Part shown: piece by piece, positions 30,901 to 40,201 of the stretch
Layout of the letters: each line of letters begins with the position of its first letter
Numbering within the stretch: position 1 is the first letter of the stretch
Source of the DNA: Thauera sedimentorum
Lineage (GTDB): Bacteria > Pseudomonadota > Gammaproteobacteria > Burkholderiales > Rhodocyclaceae
Direction: 5' to 3'
NCBI RefSeq assembly: GCF_014489115.1
Contig: NZ_JACTAH010000001.1
Location: forward strand, 1,798,001-1,862,000
DNA: 64,000 nucleotides
The notes under the pieces: generated by a model
Seen by the model: the letters and a program-made list of their open reading frames with translations, nothing else
Told to the model about the DNA's origin: nothing
The model's database searches: none
Translations under genes and position numbers: made by a program

Positions 30901-32771
30901 GGAACCTCGGCGAGCTCGCCGAGTTGCAGGCCGAAGTCGTGTATCCATGCCGCCTTGCCGTCCGCGGCGACGATCTCGTAGGGCTGCTCGTCGTGCACCT
31001 TGGCGCCCATGCACTCGAGCATGGGCAGGCTGGCCGACAGCGGCACCGGCTCGTCCGCGTGCACGATCTTGAAGCGCAGCTGCCCCGGTCCGGCCTCCAG
31101 CGGCAGGTAGAGGCTGAGCGCCAGGCCCTCGCCGGTCGCGAGCTTCTCGATGAGTTCGATGTCCTGCGCCGCGCTGCGGGCGTCGTGCTCTTCCCGGTAG
31201 CCGGCGGGAAAGGCCGCGCGATAGCGCACGAACAGGCCGTTGCCGCGCTCCTCGCCGCAGCACTCGACCAGGGCTTCGCGCAGGTCGTCCTCCCAGCGCC
31301 GCGAGGCCCGCACCAGGCGGGCTTCGATCTCGCGCACGTCGTAATCCACCGGCGCCGCATCCGGGCGGGTGCGCACCACGATCAGGATGCGCGCCAGCGC
31401 CGACTGCGAGAGCTGCACCTCGTAGTCGGACGAGTGGCCGTCGAAGACCTGCATCAGGATGGCCTGGAAGCGCTGGCGCAGTTCGGTGTTGTAGTTGTCG
31501 CGCGGCGCGTAGATCAGGCAGGAGAAGAAGCGCCCGTAGGGGTCGCGGCGCACGAACAGGCGGGTTCGCTGGCGTTCGCCCAGGTGCAGGATGCCGGTGA
31601 CGATGCGGGATAGCTCGTCGGCCTCGATCTGGAACAGTTCGTCGCGCGGGTACTGCTGCAGGAGGGTGCTCAGCGTCTTGGCGCCGTGGCTGCGGGGCAG
31701 GTAGCCGGAACCGGCCATCACATGGGCCACCTTGCGGCGCAGCAGCGGGATGTCGGCCGGATCGCTGTGGTAGGCCGCCGAGGTGTACAGCCCCAGGAAG
31801 CGCCGCTCGCCCACCACCCGGCCCTCGCCGTCGAAGCGCTTCACGCCCACGTAGTCGAGGTAGCCGGGGCGGTGCACCGTGGCCGGGGTGTTGGACTTGG
31901 TGAGGATCAGCACGCTGGGTTCGCGGGCGCGCTCGCGCACTTCCTGCGGCAGCGCCGAGAAGCCGCTGGAGCGGTCGCTGCCGAGTTCGCGCAGGATGCC
32001 CAGCCCGCTGCCGGACACCACGCGCAGCTGCGTCTCGCCCTCTTCCTCGACCAGCTGGTATTCGCGGTAGCCCAGGAAGGTGAAGTTGTCGGCCGCCATC
32101 CACTGCAGGAAGGCGCGCTCCTCGGCGGTGTCGGCGGTACCGGGCGGCGGGTTCTGTTCGAGTTCTGCAGCCGCCTCGGTCACCCGGTGGAGCATCTTGC
32201 GCCAGTCCTCCACCGCGGCGGCCACGTCGGCCAGCACCCGCAGGATGCCCTGCTCCAGCGCCTGCAGGTCGGCCGCCTCGGTACGGCGGTCGACCTCGAT
32301 GTGGATGATGGACTCGAAACGCCCCTCGCCCTCGTCGCGGTTCGCCGCAATCGCCAGCAGCTGGCCTTCGGCGTCGCGGTGGATCTTCATCACCGGATGG
32401 ATGATGAGGTGCTGGGTCATGCCCTGGCGGTTCACTTCCAGGGTGATCGAATCGACCAGGAAGGGCATGTCGTCTTGGACGATTTCGATCACCGTGTGGG
32501 TGGACTGCCAGCCATGCTCTTCCAGGCGCGGGTTGTACACGCGCAGCCGCGGGCTGCCGCGCTGGATGTGGCGAACGAAGTTGAAATGGCTGAGCGCCAC
32601 GCCGTAAAGGTCGGCCGCCGCGTACTCGCGCAGATCCTCCGGATCGACCTGGGCGAAGTAGTGCCGGGCGAAGGTCTGGGCCACTTCGGCCTGCTCCGCC
32701 GGGAGCTTGTGACGCAACTGGTCGATGACCTCGTCAACCAGCTCTGCCTTGGCTGCTTCTTCCTTGTTCAT
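27939..32771 (-). CDS. gdhB: NAD-specific glutamate dehydrogenase, large (180 kDa class)
   Basis: Oxidatively deaminates glutamate to 2-oxoglutarate. The 1610-residue product is the L_180-type enzyme. A long N-terminal regulatory region (ACT-like modules) precedes a catalytic core around residues 800-1150, with [29 protein letters not shown] and [10 protein letters not shown], and a C-terminal helical region follows. The ATG at 32771 ([12 protein letters not shown]) has GGGAGG just upstream and is preferred to the more distal in-frame start at 32888. It stands alone on the minus strand, followed by a 184-bp gap before the chemoreceptor gene. Confidence 0.96.
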   Translation of the reverse strand: [1610 protein letters not shown]

Positions 32772-32903
32772 TGTCGCCTCCCCTTCTTTTTGTAGCGTCC
32801 GCGACCGACACTGCAAGCCCGCCGGCAAACGGGCGCGGCCCGCATCCAGGAGGATGCAGGCCTCGAATGTTGACAAGTGAATGGACAAGCGCCCGGGGTG
32901 CGA

Positions 32904-32933
32904 GTTCGCCCCGCCTCACCCTGCGGGGCGAAC
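32904..32933. terminator. Hairpin downstream of lolD
   Basis: A perfect 11-bp stem (32904-32914 with 32923-32933) and 8-nt loop lie 15 bases past the lolD stop. No T-run follows, so intrinsic termination is uncertain. Confidence 0.5.
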
Positions 32934-32947
32934 ACAGGACAGGGGAA

Positions 32948-33649
32948 TCAGGCGAACTGCCCGTCCTGCAGGCGCAGCGTGCGCTGCGCGCGCGCGGCCA
33001 GCGTCTCGTCGTGGGTGACGATGACGAAGCTGGTCGCCAGACGCTCGTTGAGCGAGAGCATCAGGTCGAACACCGTCTCGGCGGTGCGCCGGTCGAGGTT
33101 GCCGGTGGGCTCGTCGGCCAGCACGCAGGCCGGCTGGGTGACCAGCGCACGGGCGATCGCCGCGCGCTGGCGTTCGCCGCCGGAGAGTTCGCCCGGGGCG
33201 TGATCCAGGCGGTGGCCGAGACCGACTTCCTTGAGCATCGCCGCGGCGCGCTCGTCGGCCTCCGCCCGCGGCATGCGGCGGATGTAGAGCGGCATGGCGA
33301 CGTTCTCCAGCGCGGAGAACTCGGCCAGCAGATGGTGGAACTGGTACACGAAGCCCAGCGCGGCGTTGCGCGCGCGCCCGCGCTCGGCGTCCGACATGCG
33401 CGAGAAATCACGCCCCTGCAGGCGCACCGCGCCGGCACTGGGCACGTCCAGCCCGCCGAGCAGATGCAGCAGCGTGCTCTTGCCCGAGCCCGAGGCGCCG
33501 ACGATGGCGATGCGCTCGCCGCGCGCCACACTCAGGTCGATGCCGCGCAGCACCTCCACCGCGTCCGCGCCTTCGCGGAAGGACTTCGACAGGCCCTCGC
33601 AGGCCAGCACCGGGCCGTCCGATCCCTGGCTCATCGTCACCTCACTCAT
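32948..33649 (-). CDS. lolD: Lipoprotein-releasing system ATP-binding protein LolD
   Basis: ATPase that drives release of outer-membrane lipoproteins from the inner membrane to LolA. The 233-residue protein has Walker [12 protein letters not shown], the LolD-typical Q-loop region [18 protein letters not shown], signature LSGGERQR and Walker [12 protein letters not shown]. It overlaps the end of lolC by 8 bases. An alternative ATG at 33634 (MSQGSDG) has a closer GAGG sequence and would remove the overlap. Confidence 0.95.
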   Translation of the reverse strand: MSEVTMSQGSDGPVLACEGLSKSFREGADAVEVLRGIDLSVARGERIAIVGASGSGKSTLLHLLGGLDVPSAGAVRLQGRDFSRMSDAERGRARNAALGFVYQFHHLLAEFSALENVAMPLYIRRMPRAEADERAAAMLKEVGLGHRLDHAPGELSGGERQRAAIARALVTQPACVLADEPTGNLDRRTAETVFDLMLSLNERLATSFVIVTHDETLAARAQRTLRLQDGQFA

Positions 33650-34895
33650 AGCGCAGCGCCTCCGCCGGATTCACCCGCGAGGCGCGCCAGCTCGGGTAGA
33701 GCGTGGCCACCAGGGTAAGCACGAAGGACACCGAGACTATGGTGCTCACGTCGCTCGCCAGCACCTTGGAGGGCAGCTCGCTGATGTAGTAGATCTCCTT
33801 GTTCCACAGCGTGGCGCCGGTGATCTTCTCCAGGAAGGGGATCACCACGTCCAGGTTGTTGGCCAGCAGCAGGCCGGCCGCCACCCCGCCAGCCAGGCCC
33901 ACCAGGCCGATGATCGCGCCCTGCAGCACGAACACCGACATGATCGACCCGGGGCTCGCCCCCAGCGTGCGCAGGATGGCGATGTCGGCCTGCTTCTCCT
34001 GCACCGCCATCACCAGCGTGGACACGATGTTGAACGCCGCCACCGCGACGATCAGGAACAGGATGATGGTCATCATCGTCTTCTCCAGTGCCACCGCGCG
34101 GAAGAAGTTGGCGTGGCTGCGCGTCCAGTCGGTGACGATCACCCGGTCGTCGATGTAGCCCGCCAGCTCACGCGCCACCCGCGGCGCGGAGAACAGGTCA
34201 CCGAGTTTCAGGCGCACCCCGCTCACCGCCTCGTCCAGGCGGTAGAGCACCTGGGCGTCGCGCAGGTGGATCAGCGCCAGGCCGGAGTCGTACTCGTACA
34301 TGCCGGCCTCGAAGATGCCCACCACCTCGAACTGGCGCACCCGCGGCAGCACCGCGGCCGGCGTCACCAGCCCCTGCGGGGCGATCAGCGTGACCTTGTC
34401 GCCCAGATGCACCCGCAAGGAGAGCGCCAGATCGCGCCCCAGCACGATGCCGAAGCGCTCGGCCTGCAGCGCATCCAGGCTGCCCGCCTTCATGTAGCGC
34501 GCGAAGTCGGCCACCCCCTCCTCCTCGGCCGGCAGCACGCCGCGCACCAGGGTGCCGCGCACCACCTGGTCGAAGGACAGCATGCCCTGCTCCTGCACAT
34601 AGGGCGCAGCAGCCAGCACCTCCGGGTGCTGCCCGGCCTGATCGGCCACCCGCTGCCAGGATTCGAGCTCGCCGCCGAAGGTGGTCACCTGCACGTGGGA
34701 AGCCACGCCCAGGATGCGGGTGCGCAGTTCTTCCTGAAAGCCGTTCATCACCGACAGAACGACGATCAACGCCGCCACGCCCAGCGCGGTGCCCAGCATG
34801 GACACCGCCGAGATGAAGGAGATGAAACGGTTGCGCCCCTGCGCACGGCGGCGCGAGCGGGTGTAACGCAGACCGACGAGGAATTCGTATCGCAT
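33642..34895 (-). CDS. lolC: Lipoprotein-releasing ABC permease LolC/LolE
   Basis: Inner-membrane subunit that extracts mature lipoproteins. The 417-residue product begins [20 protein letters not shown], the family start, with a first membrane helix at about residues 27-50. A large periplasmic domain and a C-terminal FtsX-type three-helix unit (about 275-400) follow, ending [14 protein letters not shown] 34895 was chosen for that N-terminus. Only one permease gene is present next to lolD, as in betaproteobacteria where a single LolC/E (LolF-like) may act as a homodimer. Confidence 0.93.
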   Translation of the reverse strand: MRYEFLVGLRYTRSRRRAQGRNRFISFISAVSMLGTALGVAALIVVLSVMNGFQEELRTRILGVASHVQVTTFGGELESWQRVADQAGQHPEVLAAAPYVQEQGMLSFDQVVRGTLVRGVLPAEEEGVADFARYMKAGSLDALQAERFGIVLGRDLALSLRVHLGDKVTLIAPQGLVTPAAVLPRVRQFEVVGIFEAGMYEYDSGLALIHLRDAQVLYRLDEAVSGVRLKLGDLFSAPRVARELAGYIDDRVIVTDWTRSHANFFRAVALEKTMMTIILFLIVAVAAFNIVSTLVMAVQEKQADIAILRTLGASPGSIMSVFVLQGAIIGLVGLAGGVAAGLLLANNLDVVIPFLEKITGATLWNKEIYYISELPSKVLASDVSTIVSVSFVLTLVATLYPSWRASRVNPAEALRYE

Positions 34896-35033
34896 CGAGC
34901 GCAAGCCGCCCCGGTATCCAAAGGGCGCCATTGTGCCGCAAGGCGACGCACGGCGGGGCATTGCGGCAGGCTTGTGTTGTGAGCCCCTGTTACACCACCC
35001 CCGCGCGCTCGTCGGCCCGGCCTGTGGAACCGG

Positions 35034-35981
35034 TCAGGGCACCCACCAGTAGCGGACGATATGAAAGAGGATGGGTGCCGAGAAGCTCAGCGAATCGACA
35101 CGGTCGAGCATGCCGCCGTGGCCCTCGATCATGCATCCCCAGTCCTTGGCGCCGAGATCGCGCTTGATCGCCGACAGCACGAAACCACCGAAGAAGCCGA
35201 GGACATTGATGGTGAGCGCAATCGCGGCGGCCTGCAGTGGAGTGAACGGAGTGATCCACCACATCGCCGCTCCCACCAAGGTGGCGCTCAGTACGCCGCC
35301 AACCAGCCCCTCAAGCGTTTTCGACGGCGAGATGGACGGTGCAATCAGGCGTTTGCCGAAGAGTTTCCCCCATACGTACTGAAAGACATCGCTGGACTGC
35401 ACGGTGAGGATGAGAAAGACGATCAGCAGGGTGTTGCGCCCCTCGAAACCGGGCACTTCAAGGAGCAGCAGCGCCGGCACGTGGGACAGGCAATACACGC
35501 AGATCATCAGTCCCCACTGCACCTTGGCCGCGCGCTCCAGGAAACGCGTCGTGTCGGCTCCCAATGCCGCGGAGATCGGCAGCAACAGGAACGCGTAGAC
35601 CGGTATGAGGATGGAGAACAGGCCGTACCACGAGATCGAGATCAGGTAGTACTGCAAGGGCAGGAAAACGAAGAAGCACCAGATCAATGCGCGGTGATCG
35701 CCACGGCGCGTATGGGTGAGCGAGACGAACTCGCGCAGGCATTGGAAGGATATGAAGGCGAACAGCACGATGACCCCGCCCTGCCCCGCCCAGATTGCGG
35801 CGCCGATGAGCAGGATCATCGCCCACCAGGCCTTGAGGCGGGAATTGAGGTTGTCGATCGTCCCCTGGAGGTCTCCGTCGGCGAGGCGCCACTTGAGCAC
35901 CGCGCCGATCGCGCTGGCAATGGCCAGCACCGCGAAGATGCCGCCGAAGACCTGGAACAGGGTCTGGTCGAGGCTGGCCAT
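35034..35981 (-). CDS. CdsA-family phosphatidate cytidylyltransferase (YnbB-like)
   Basis: Would activate phosphatidic acid with CTP to CDP-diacylglycerol. The 315-residue membrane protein has about eight hydrophobic segments and the CDP-DAG synthase signature near the C-terminus (SAIKRDLGAKDWG, then GHGGMLDRVDSL). The ATG at 35981 has AGGAG seven bases upstream; a TTG at 35987 overlapping the upstream stop is possible but badly spaced. Position in a cluster with a CDP-alcohol phosphotransferase, an acyltransferase and a phosphatase marks it as an accessory enzyme of a special lipid rather than the housekeeping CdsA. It is the last gene of the operon. Confidence 0.92.
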   Translation of the reverse strand: MASLDQTLFQVFGGIFAVLAIASAIGAVLKWRLADGDLQGTIDNLNSRLKAWWAMILLIGAAIWAGQGGVIVLFAFISFQCLREFVSLTHTRRGDHRALIWCFFVFLPLQYYLISISWYGLFSILIPVYAFLLLPISAALGADTTRFLERAAKVQWGLMICVYCLSHVPALLLLEVPGFEGRNTLLIVFLILTVQSSDVFQYVWGKLFGKRLIAPSISPSKTLEGLVGGVLSATLVGAAMWWITPFTPLQAAAIALTINVLGFFGGFVLSAIKRDLGAKDWGCMIEGHGGMLDRVDSLSFSAPILFHIVRYWWVP

Positions 35982-35983
35982 GC

Positions 35984-36604
35984 TCAAGCTCCTGCAGGCG
36001 CGAGCGCGGTCAGGGCGGCACGCGCGCGGTTCAGGAAGTCAGCCTTGCTCTCTCCCTCGCTGAGGTTCATCGCAGGGCCGAAACTCAGTGTGCACAGCAG
36101 CGGCACCGGAACGATGCTGCCCTTGGGCATGACGCGACCGAGATTCTCGATCCACACCGGGACGAAGTGGAGTTGCGGCTGGGCACACGCAAGCCGGTAC
36201 ATGCCGCTCTTGAACGGCAACAGGCCGTCACCGAGATTGCGCGTACCCTCGGGAAAGACGATCAGCGAATCCCCGCACGCGAGGGCGGCTTCCATCTTGC
36301 CGACCGGATCGGCGGCCGGCGGGCGCCCGTTGCGTTCGATCAGCACCCCGCGAAACACCGACTGCGCAACATAACGACGCACCGCGCCGCGCAACCAGTA
36401 GTCGGCCCCCGCCACCGGGCGGGTCCGGAGGCGCATCGCGGCCGGCAGCGCCGCCCAGATCAGCAGGAAATCACCATGGCTGCGATGGTTGGCAAAGTAC
36501 ACGCACTGTCCGGCCGGCGGCGCACCGACCCATGTCGGCCTCACTCCGGTGAGCAGCTTGGCAAAACTGCACAGTGCCGCACCGGTCAATCTGGCAATGC
36601 TCAT
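35984..36604 (-). CDS. PlsC-like 1-acyl-glycerol-3-phosphate acyltransferase
   Basis: A 206-residue acyltransferase with the HX4D block in FANHRSHGDF (about residues 34-43), the substrate-binding FPEGTRNLGDG and a downstream VPVWIENL. It has a weak hydrophobic N-terminus. The ATG at 36604 was chosen because a long in-frame upstream extension is GC-rich shadow; GGAG and GGACGGGA lie just upstream. The stop is two bases before the CdsA-like ATG. It has no counterpart in E. coli ynbABCD, so it is an addition to this version of the cluster. Likely role: making or remodelling the phosphatidic acid used by the next enzyme. Confidence 0.9.
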   Translation of the reverse strand: MSIARLTGAALCSFAKLLTGVRPTWVGAPPAGQCVYFANHRSHGDFLLIWAALPAAMRLRTRPVAGADYWLRGAVRRYVAQSVFRGVLIERNGRPPAADPVGKMEAALACGDSLIVFPEGTRNLGDGLLPFKSGMYRLACAQPQLHFVPVWIENLGRVMPKGSIVPVPLLCTLSFGPAMNLSEGESKADFLNRARAALTALAPAGA

Positions 36605-36641
36605 TCCCGTCCTGTCTCCTCGATGATCATAAGGACGCCCG

Positions 36642-37079
36642 CTACCGTGCTTCGAGGATCGCCGCCGTCGCCACGCAGGCGGTCTGAAGCAAGACCAGCG
36701 CCCCCTGGCGCCACAAGAGTCGCCGCGCTCCGGCGCAGCGCTGCTCCAGCGACCGTGCCGCACCCCGGAAACCTCGCGCACGATCGAAGGCACCCATGTC
36801 GCGCAGCGGATCGGCAACCCCGGCAAGGACCCACGCCTGCCCCCAACGTCGGAAAACAGCTTCGTCGACCCGCACACGCAGGCCGTAGCCCTGCGCAGCC
36901 AGGGCGGCCACCAGACTGCCCGAAAGCCAGGGCCTGCCGGCCGCATCAACGAACAGTCCGACCAGCGCGAACAGGGCCAGCATGGCCGACCACCTGCCCA
37001 GCGGGCGGCCCAGCATCAGCAGATCGGCGCACCAGGCCGACAATGCGGCAGCATCCGCTCGTGCCGCGTCGACGCTCAA
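36642..37079 (-). CDS. Small membrane protein of the ynb-like operon, unknown
   Basis: I do not recognise this 145-residue protein. It has a hydrophobic segment at about residues 32-50 (WSAMLALFALVGLFVDAAG), a basic/arginine-rich middle, and a second hydrophobic stretch near the C-terminus (GALVLLQTACVATAAILEA). The start is inferred to be TTG at 37079: GGAGG lies seven bases upstream and TTGA overlaps the stop of the preceding gene. An ATG at 37112 would overlap the neighbour by 37 bases. It lies between the phosphatase and acyltransferase genes, so it probably serves the same membrane pathway. Confidence 0.6.
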   Translation of the reverse strand: MSVDAARADAAALSAWCADLLMLGRPLGRWSAMLALFALVGLFVDAAGRPWLSGSLVAALAAQGYGLRVRVDEAVFRRWGQAWVLAGVADPLRDMGAFDRARGFRGAARSLEQRCAGARRLLWRQGALVLLQTACVATAAILEAR

Positions 37080-38446
37080 GGCTGTTCCTCCGCGCCGATC
37101 AGGACCAGGCATGCCGCCAGCGCGCGGCGATGAGCTGCCCCCAGCACCACGCCAGGGCGCGCCCGTTCGACCTGCGCCACGGCATCATCGACGCCGTCCG
37201 CCCGCGCGCTGAGCAACAGCCACGCGGCCACCGCGCAGGCGCTGCGCGAGAAACCCAGTGCGCAGCACACCAGCACGGGCCCCTCGGCGCTCAGGGTTTC
37301 GATGTGCCGGGCGACCGCCAGCAGCGCACGGGCGTCGGGCGCCACCAGATCCAGCCAGGGCAGCCCCACGTAGCGCCAGTTGCCGCGCGGCGCAGGCAAT
37401 TCGGCGGTAAGGTCGACCAGGCTACCGAAACGCCCCGCACGCAGGTCGGCCGCCGACGGCATGCGCCCCAGCCAGACCTCACCCGCCACACGATCCGCGC
37501 GTCGCCGCCCGCGCGTCCACCAACGCGAGTTGAGCCATGCCCCCAACATGTAAGGCGCGAGCAGGCAGCGTGCGGCGACGCCCGGTCGTCCATCATGCTT
37601 CTGGAAGCCGCGCGCACCCGGTCCTAAATGGATCAGGGCCACCAGCAGCAGCGCCACGGCCGGCCAAAGCAGCCACAGCGCTGCGCCACCGCCGAGAAGC
37701 GCGATCGCTCCCAGCAAGGACGCGGCACCCAGGTAGATGGCACCCAGCCGCCGGCGGGTGGAATCCCGGGTCCATCGCCAGCCCGCCAGCGGCGAGGCTC
37801 CGCGGTCGGGCCACAGCCATACGCACAGCAGGCCGGCCAGTGCGCCGGTGGGCACGTCGATGAAGTGATGCTGGTAGGTCGTCAGGACGGACAGGGCGAT
37901 CAGCGCAGCCCAGCCATGCACCACGAGACGAGCGAGCCCTTGCGTTCCCAGTGCGAAGCGGATCCAGATCACCACCAATAGGCCGATGTGCAGCGAAGGC
38001 GCCTGGTTGTACGGTTGGTCGAAGTCCATCAGGACATCGAAGAGCAGGCCGAACAGCCCGTCGGTGTCGGGACGCGCGAACGAGAAGCGCAGGGGAAACG
38101 CAAGAAAGCAGGCCACTGACAGCACCTGTACGCTGAGCAGGCGCAAGGCATGCCGGTCGACCGTGAAACGATCGCGGCAGTATAGGAAGGACAGACCGTA
38201 GAGCAGATCGATGGACCAGTAGGGCACGATGGTCCACGCCCAGAATGGAAGTTGCCGCTCCCAGGCGAAGACCACCGCCGTACCGATCTCCCTGTCGGCG
38301 GCCACCGCATTCGCGTAGCCGTAGCTCAGGAAGAAGAACGGCCCGAGCAGCAGCAGCCAGCCGATGCTGCGCCGCCAGCATATGCGCCCGGCGGTCCCGC
38401 CCCAGTCTGCGGGCAGCGTGGCAACGGCTCCCGACTGCGCAGTCAT
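37076..38446 (-). CDS. PAP2 phosphatase fused to dual-specificity phosphatase (YnbD-like)
   Basis: A 456-residue membrane protein. The N-terminal half is a PAP2-type lipid phosphatase with about six helices and active-site parts in QAPSLHIG and HHFIDVPTGA. The C-terminal 130 residues form a cysteine phosphatase domain with the CX5R loop in CCALGFSRSA. This two-phosphatase fusion is the architecture of E. coli YnbD. It begins with an ATGA overlap on the stop of the hydrolase-methyltransferase gene and ends overlapping the next start. It may remove phosphate from a lipid intermediate such as a phosphatidyl-alcohol phosphate. Confidence 0.9.
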   Translation of the reverse strand: MTAQSGAVATLPADWGGTAGRICWRRSIGWLLLLGPFFFLSYGYANAVAADREIGTAVVFAWERQLPFWAWTIVPYWSIDLLYGLSFLYCRDRFTVDRHALRLLSVQVLSVACFLAFPLRFSFARPDTDGLFGLLFDVLMDFDQPYNQAPSLHIGLLVVIWIRFALGTQGLARLVVHGWAALIALSVLTTYQHHFIDVPTGALAGLLCVWLWPDRGASPLAGWRWTRDSTRRRLGAIYLGAASLLGAIALLGGGAALWLLWPAVALLLVALIHLGPGARGFQKHDGRPGVAARCLLAPYMLGAWLNSRWWTRGRRRADRVAGEVWLGRMPSAADLRAGRFGSLVDLTAELPAPRGNWRYVGLPWLDLVAPDARALLAVARHIETLSAEGPVLVCCALGFSRSACAVAAWLLLSARADGVDDAVAQVERARPGVVLGAAHRRALAACLVLIGAEEQP

Positions 38447-40197
38447 GCAGGCCGCCGCCGGGCCAGCAAGACGGTGAAGATCCCCCACTCGTCGATGCGC
38501 TGCGTCAACTTCTCGAAACCGGCGGCGGCGACCAACTGATCCATCTCGGCCTGCGTCCGGCGGCGCATGACCCACGCTGCCCCGCCACGGTGGCTGGTCA
38601 GCGCGCGGGCGATCATCTCCAGTTGCGGATGCCAGGGCTGTCCAGTGTAAATCAGGTATCCCCCCTCCTCCAGGCCCGCAGCGAGACCTGCCAGCGAACG
38701 GCCTACGAGCTCATTGTCCGCGAACAATTCATAGAGCCCAGAGACGATGCCCAGCGTGGGCTTCGGAGACAGGGACGCGAGGCTGTCGCAATCGAAGGCG
38801 TCGCCCTTCTCGAAACGGGCCACCCCTTCAAGGCCGCGCTGAGCGATCAGAGCCGCACCGTCGCGCACGTTGAGGTCGCTGAAATCGCGTAGCACGACGC
38901 TCTGCGGACGAAGCTCCGCGCGGGCGAGACCGTCGAGCACATAGCGGCCGTGACCGGCAGCCACGTCCACAAGCCGCAGTGGTCTGCCTTCGCGGTGAAG
39001 GCGCTCGAGAGCGTGCTGCAGGAGTTCCTCCACGTGCAACTTGCGCTGGCGGATGCCGCGCCAGCCGACCGCGTCGAGATAACTGCGATCGATCAGGCGC
39101 CCCAGCGGCCCGCGGCCGGTAGGCGTGTTTCGATACACGTAATCCAGCGTACTGCCCGAATCGAAGCCGGTACGATGCCCCAGCCGCACTCCCGCTGACA
39201 GCAAGCCACCGAGCTTGAGGCCGAGCCGGTAACACGCCCAGTACAACGCGCGCGGCGACCACGCCGGCAGCGGGGCTGCCAGCGCGCGGGCCTCCTCGTG
39301 GCTCGCTCCGGCGAGGTGGGCTGCGCGCAGGTCGACCTGCTCGTAGGGCTTGTCGAACTGGCGCAGGATGAACCCGCGGACCTTGTCCACCGCAATCCGG
39401 CGGTCGCGCTCGCCGAGAGTGTCGTGAAAGAAGCCGGGCAGCACGTGCTTCTCCTTGTCGGGAGCACCGAGACGCTCGAAGAAGGCGTGCTGCGGGCCTT
39501 GATGCACCACCCAATCCGCACCCGAGATCAACAGTTGCGTAGGTATTGTGATGGCCTGCGCATCGGCCACCACACGCTCCCCCGCTTCATAGAGGGCGAG
39601 CAGGATGTTCACCGATATCGCGCGGGCGATCAGCGGATCCTTGTCATATGAATCCTGGCGCGCTGGATCGTGGGTGAGGAACTTGGCCTTGACGTAGCTG
39701 TTGACGAAGAAATTGCCGCGCAAGCGGCGCATCAATGCCAGGCCGCTGCGCGCAAAGGGCACGTAGAGCTTGACCTTGAAGGCAGGCGAAGCCAGCACCA
39801 GGCAACGCACGTGAGGGGCGTAGTCATGCGCCCAGGTGGAGATCAGTACGGCGCCGACGCTCTGTGCCAGCACCGCCATGTCCTGCGGAGCGATTCCCCA
39901 CTGTTGCTCGATGTGCTCGATGAAGGTCTGCACGTCGCGCACCGAGGTACCGAAACTTGGCGAGTCGCCGCGTGCTCCAGGCGAGTGACCGTGCCCGCGC
40001 GCATCCCAGGCGAAGAGATCGAAGGCGCGCAGATCGAGCTCGTCCACCAGATGGGCCATGCGCAGGGAGTGCTCGTGGCCCCGATGGAACATCACCACGC
40101 ACCCCCGGCGCCGCTCGACTGCGGGCCAGTGCCGGTAGAACAACTGCTCGCCATCGTGGGTGGTGAAGGCGTACGACTGATGAGGGCGATCGGTCAT
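38443..40197 (-). CDS. Alpha/beta hydrolase-methyltransferase fusion (YnbC-like)
   Basis: A 584-residue fusion. Residues about 10-300 are an alpha/beta hydrolase of the monoglyceride-lipase type (FHRGHEHSLRM, nucleophile region LAQSVGAVL, histidine in LPGFFHDTL). Residues about 370-580 are a class I SAM-dependent methyltransferase with VDVAAGHGRYVLDGL as motif I. The nucleophile elbow reads A-Q-S-V-G rather than strict GXSXG. The same fusion is found in E. coli YnbC. ATG 40197 has AAGGGA upstream; the longer frame is shadow. It starts 4 bases after the phosphotransferase gene and overlaps the next gene by ATGA. Confidence 0.9.
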   Translation of the reverse strand: MTDRPHQSYAFTTHDGEQLFYRHWPAVERRRGCVVMFHRGHEHSLRMAHLVDELDLRAFDLFAWDARGHGHSPGARGDSPSFGTSVRDVQTFIEHIEQQWGIAPQDMAVLAQSVGAVLISTWAHDYAPHVRCLVLASPAFKVKLYVPFARSGLALMRRLRGNFFVNSYVKAKFLTHDPARQDSYDKDPLIARAISVNILLALYEAGERVVADAQAITIPTQLLISGADWVVHQGPQHAFFERLGAPDKEKHVLPGFFHDTLGERDRRIAVDKVRGFILRQFDKPYEQVDLRAAHLAGASHEEARALAAPLPAWSPRALYWACYRLGLKLGGLLSAGVRLGHRTGFDSGSTLDYVYRNTPTGRGPLGRLIDRSYLDAVGWRGIRQRKLHVEELLQHALERLHREGRPLRLVDVAAGHGRYVLDGLARAELRPQSVVLRDFSDLNVRDGAALIAQRGLEGVARFEKGDAFDCDSLASLSPKPTLGIVSGLYELFADNELVGRSLAGLAAGLEEGGYLIYTGQPWHPQLEMIARALTSHRGGAAWVMRRRTQAEMDQLVAAAGFEKLTQRIDEWGIFTVLLARRRPA

Positions 40198-40201
40198 GGA
40201 A

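Noticed and set aside
28200..31613. 1137-codon open frame on the plus strand
   Set aside because: It is entirely antisense to the NAD-glutamate dehydrogenase gene and shows no recognisable motif. The same applies to the long plus-strand frames opposite purL and ppsA.
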